A stretch of DNA of 64,000 nt from Pedobacter sp. AJM. Its GTDB lineage: Bacteria; Bacteroidota; Bacteroidia; Sphingobacteriales; Sphingobacteriaceae. Positions within the stretch are counted from its first letter, which is position 1. Each line of letters starts with the position of its first letter. The stretch covers positions 186,001 through 250,000 of the forward strand of contig NZ_NHOT01000001.1 of the NCBI RefSeq assembly GCF_002197755.1, in the 5' to 3' direction. The translations under genes were made by a program, and so were the position numbers. The notes beneath the pieces were generated by a model. That model was not told the DNA's origin and did not search any database. It worked only from the letters and a program-made list of their open reading frames with translations. This document shows, piece by piece, positions 62,401 through 64,000 of the stretch.

Positions 62401-62438
62401 AATTAATACAAAGATTTACCCCATTTGCCTCAAGCTAA
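59412..62438 (+). CDS. DUF2723 membrane protein, possible GT-C glycosyltransferase
   Basis: The 1008-residue protein has a membrane part of about ten helices in the first 320 residues, a soluble stretch (about 320-500), further helices to about 610, and a C-terminal soluble domain to the end. The first periplasmic loop has SFWDCGEFIAAAYRM and VHQPGAPM, with the Asp/Glu pair placed as in GT-C enzymes that use lipid-linked sugars. The family (PF11028) includes TMEM260, a protein O-mannosyltransferase, so a role in protein O-glycosylation in the periplasm is plausible but inferred. A second copy follows directly. Confidence 0.88.
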   Translation: MNYSKINIAMGWLCFFIAALTYILTLDQSVSFWDCGEFIAAAYRMEVVHQPGAPMVSMIQRLFSTLALGDKTLVAYFMNVSSALASAGTILFLFWTITALAKKTILKKEEEISTSKLISIMGAGLVGALAYAFSDSFWFSAVEAEVYAMSSLCTAIVLWGILKWESHADEPKADRWLLFVAYMMGISIGIHLLNLLAIPALIFIYYFKKHPNPRLKNVIKVFVISILALATVQFGIIQYLVSFAANFDFFFVNTLGLGFGSGILFFVLLLSCGLVYGIHYAIRKHKKALNIILLFTTLLIFGYSSFAILIIRAHAKPNLNNTDPENAFNFLSYVNRSQYGDRPLLYGENYNSEKIDIKETGTLYRKGKDKYESAGTRSEYVFADKTLMPRMYSDKPEHINFYKNYMGFDDAHQPTLMDNLSYMFSFQTGQMYMRYFMWNFVGRQDNEDGQLGGLNGAWLSGVKPIDALRLGNQSHLPPSITENKAYNRFFFLPLIIGLIGAIWHFKRNHKDAGVIGLLFVFTGVAIVIYLNSVPIEPRERDYAYVGSFYAFAIWTGLGVLGLKDWLFQKLSPAKAGLFASFTAILMVPVLMAVQGWDDHDRSESHVAHDMAVNYLESCAPNAILFTYGDNDTYPVWYAQEVENVRPDVRVVNLSLFTADWYIDGLKRKQNQSEPLPITLKPEQYVAGTRDVMYYQDYKIAQHVELKDILEVLLSDNDADKVTMNDGTKYNILPTRNLKLTVNPKQVLDTGTVPKEDAGKIAESMEWTYTGNYVSKGTLALFDILTHNNWERPIYFTSAMPDEQYIGLDKYLYTEGLNKHLLPLKSDPSQADGKDLINPKPMFNNLMNVYGYGNIKNANHLDRQSADDVTYVSNMFSGLLTKLIDEGKINEGKKIANQYFQVIPDKFYTMRQVVSTFYFTESLYRLNDLNRANAMISKSANHINKELTYLADVSESKDQLASAQNVRIYLTYLAQMVKLTQTFKQNGLSKQLENQYNELIQRFTPFASS

Positions 62439-62458
62439 GTAAAAATACATTTAAACCT

Positions 62459-62498
62459 AACCCATAATCAGCATCTATGATTCTGTTTATGGGTTTTT
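62459..62498 (+). terminator. Terminator of the first DUF2723 gene
   Basis: AACCCATAA (62459-62467) and TTATGGGTT (62487-62495) pair, followed by a T-rich run. It separates the two DUF2723 genes, so the second probably has its own promoter. Confidence 0.8.
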
Positions 62499-62664
62499 AT
62501 TTTTTTCACCACATTTAAAAGGCAATAAAGTACCTGGTAAAATAACCTGCAGCCGTTAAAATTTGTTAAATCAATCTAAAAATTTACCAGTTTTATCGAC
62601 TAGAATAGTTAATTTCGGCAGCATTTTTATGTGAAAACAATTTTTTAATATCATTAAATAACCA

Positions 62665-64000
62665 ATGAATTATTCTAAAGTCAATAATATAGTAGGCTGG
62701 ATCTGCTTTCTAATTGCTACCATAACTTATGTTTTAACCCTTGAGCCCTCTGCAAGCTTTTGGGACTGCGGAGAATTTATCGCATCAGCATACAGAATGC
62801 AGGTGGTACACCAGCCAGGCGCACCATTATTCTTAATGATCCAACGCTTCTTCTCTATTTTTGCCTTTGGTGATGTTACAAAAATTGCCTACTGGATGAA
62901 CATTGGTTCTGCAGTATCAAGCGGTGCTACGATCATGTTCTTGTTCTGGACGATTACGGCATTGGCTAAAAAAACACTGGTTAAACCAGGCGAGGTGCTT
63001 TCAAAAAGTACGTTAATCAGCATTATGGGTGCCGGAGCGGTTGGTGCGCTGGCTTATACCTTCTCAGATAGTTTCTGGTTTTCTGCAGTAGAATCAGAAG
63101 TTTATGCTCAATCATCCTTATTTACAGCTATTGTATTCTGGGCAATTCTAAAATGGGAATCTCATGCCGATGAGCCGAGAGCCGACAGGTGGCTGTTATT
63201 TATTGCCTATATCATGGGTTTATCTATTGGTATTCACTTACTAAACTTATTAACCATTCCGGCAATTGCTTTTGTATATTATTTCAGAAGAACAGGCAAA
63301 GCGACTACCGCTGGTATTTTTAAAACCCTGATTGCTGGAATCTTAATTTTAGCTGTTATTCAATATGGCATTATTCAATATTTAGTCTCCTTCGGTGCCT
63401 ATTTCGATTTATTCTTCGTGAACACTTTAGGTCTTGGCTTCGGAACAGGTGTGCTGTTTTTTGCGATCGTATTAATTGGTTTATTGGTTTGGGGAATCAG
63501 GTACTCCATTAAACACCAAAAGAAATTATTAAACCTGGGCTTGATTTCAACAGTACTCATTATTTTCGGATATGCTTCATTCTCCATGATCATCATCCGG
63601 GCAAAAGCTGATCCAAATTTAAATAATAGTGCCCCTAAAGATGCTTTCTCCTTTTTAAGCTACCTTAACCGTGAACAATATGGTGACAGGCCACTGGGCT
63701 ATGGACCTAACTACAACTCTGAACGGACCGGAATTAAAGAGGGGGGAAAAACCATCTGGAGAAAAGGGAATGATAAGTATGAAAAAGCAGGCACAAAAAC
63801 GGAATACGAATACAACAACAATACTTTGCTCCCCCGTATGTATAGCGATGATGCCCCTCATGCCGCATTTTATAAAGAATGGATGCACCTTGATGATGCT
63901 AAAAAGCCAAACCTGGCAGATAACGTAGGTTTCTTATTCAGCTACCAGATCGGTTACATGTATATGCGTTATTTCGGATGGAATTTTATTGGCCGCCAGA
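62665..64000 (+). CDS. Second DUF2723 membrane protein, N-terminal part
   Basis: ATG at 62665 opens a frame that stays open to the window edge (445 codons). It is a close paralogue of the upstream protein over its whole visible length: MNYSKVNNIVGWICF, SFWDCGEFIASAYRMQVVHQPGAP, ALAYTFSDSFWFSAVESEVYA and FLSYLNREQYGDRP. The same Asp/Glu pair in the first loop is kept. Role as for its neighbour. The 226-base spacer holds only the terminator and AT-rich sequence. Confidence 0.9.
   Translation, partial: MNYSKVNNIVGWICFLIATITYVLTLEPSASFWDCGEFIASAYRMQVVHQPGAPLFLMIQRFFSIFAFGDVTKIAYWMNIGSAVSSGATIMFLFWTITALAKKTLVKPGEVLSKSTLISIMGAGAVGALAYTFSDSFWFSAVESEVYAQSSLFTAIVFWAILKWESHADEPRADRWLLFIAYIMGLSIGIHLLNLLTIPAIAFVYYFRRTGKATTAGIFKTLIAGILILAVIQYGIIQYLVSFGAYFDLFFVNTLGLGFGTGVLFFAIVLIGLLVWGIRYSIKHQKKLLNLGLISTVLIIFGYASFSMIIIRAKADPNLNNSAPKDAFSFLSYLNREQYGDRPLGYGPNYNSERTGIKEGGKTIWRKGNDKYEKAGTKTEYEYNNNTLLPRMYSDDAPHAAFYKEWMHLDDAKKPNLADNVGFLFSYQIGYMYMRYFGWNFIGRQ

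Overview
The window looks like a piece of chromosome from a Bacteroidota bacterium of the Sphingobacteriaceae, most likely Pedobacter or a close relative. The signs are a SusC/SusD pair, a type IX secretion sorting domain, FKBP lipoproteins, DUF2723 proteins, AT-rich spacers, and promoter boxes of the Bacteroidota form TAnnTTTG. I see no phage, insertion sequence, CRISPR array or rRNA; one tRNA gene is present. The assignment is from gene content only.

Layout. 1-4.7 kb: an ABC exporter (permease cut by the window edge), carA, panB, an RluA-type pseudouridine synthase and a small lipoprotein. 4.8-15.3 kb, all on the minus strand: the most interesting block, read in transcription order as response regulator, histidine kinase, a membrane protein that joins a 7TMR-DISM sensor to the zinc-ribbon DNA-binding part of an IS1595-type transposase, then SusC, SusD and a GH30 glycosidase. 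Two near-identical 18-bp direct repeats lie between the fusion gene and susC. I read this as a small polysaccharide utilisation locus with an unusual membrane-bound regulator. 15.3-24 kb: an aminotransferase, an ECF sigma/membrane protein/Spy-like operon, a split transketolase, a peroxiredoxin, an M23 peptidase, an FAH-family enzyme and a T9SS cargo. 24-36.9 kb: Kup with a 50-residue partner, an amino-acid permease, an MFS exporter, a TonB-type outer membrane protein, PepF, a UbiA prenyltransferase and EngB.

37-42.5 kb: menG and mqo converge and are both cut at one shared junction near 37,680, which points to a deletion or an assembly join. After them come a lipoprotein, lipA and an ECF sigma/anti-sigma pair. 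42.6-53.7 kb: AIM24, Nnr, YiaA-like, a class I amidotransferase, GH20, CYTH, three FKBP isomerases, a DHH phosphoesterase and Ndk. 53.8-59.2 kb: a 58-residue lipoprotein, DUF721-RecF, a TPR protein, Pth, L25, Prs and tRNA-Gln. 59.4-64 kb: two DUF2723 membrane proteins in tandem, the second cut by the window edge.

Most of the rest is housekeeping. Recurring points are very short or absent 5' leaders at several genes (lipA, menG, an ECF sigma gene, the fusion regulator) and several intergenic spacers filled with short-period words that are mirrored as inverted repeats.
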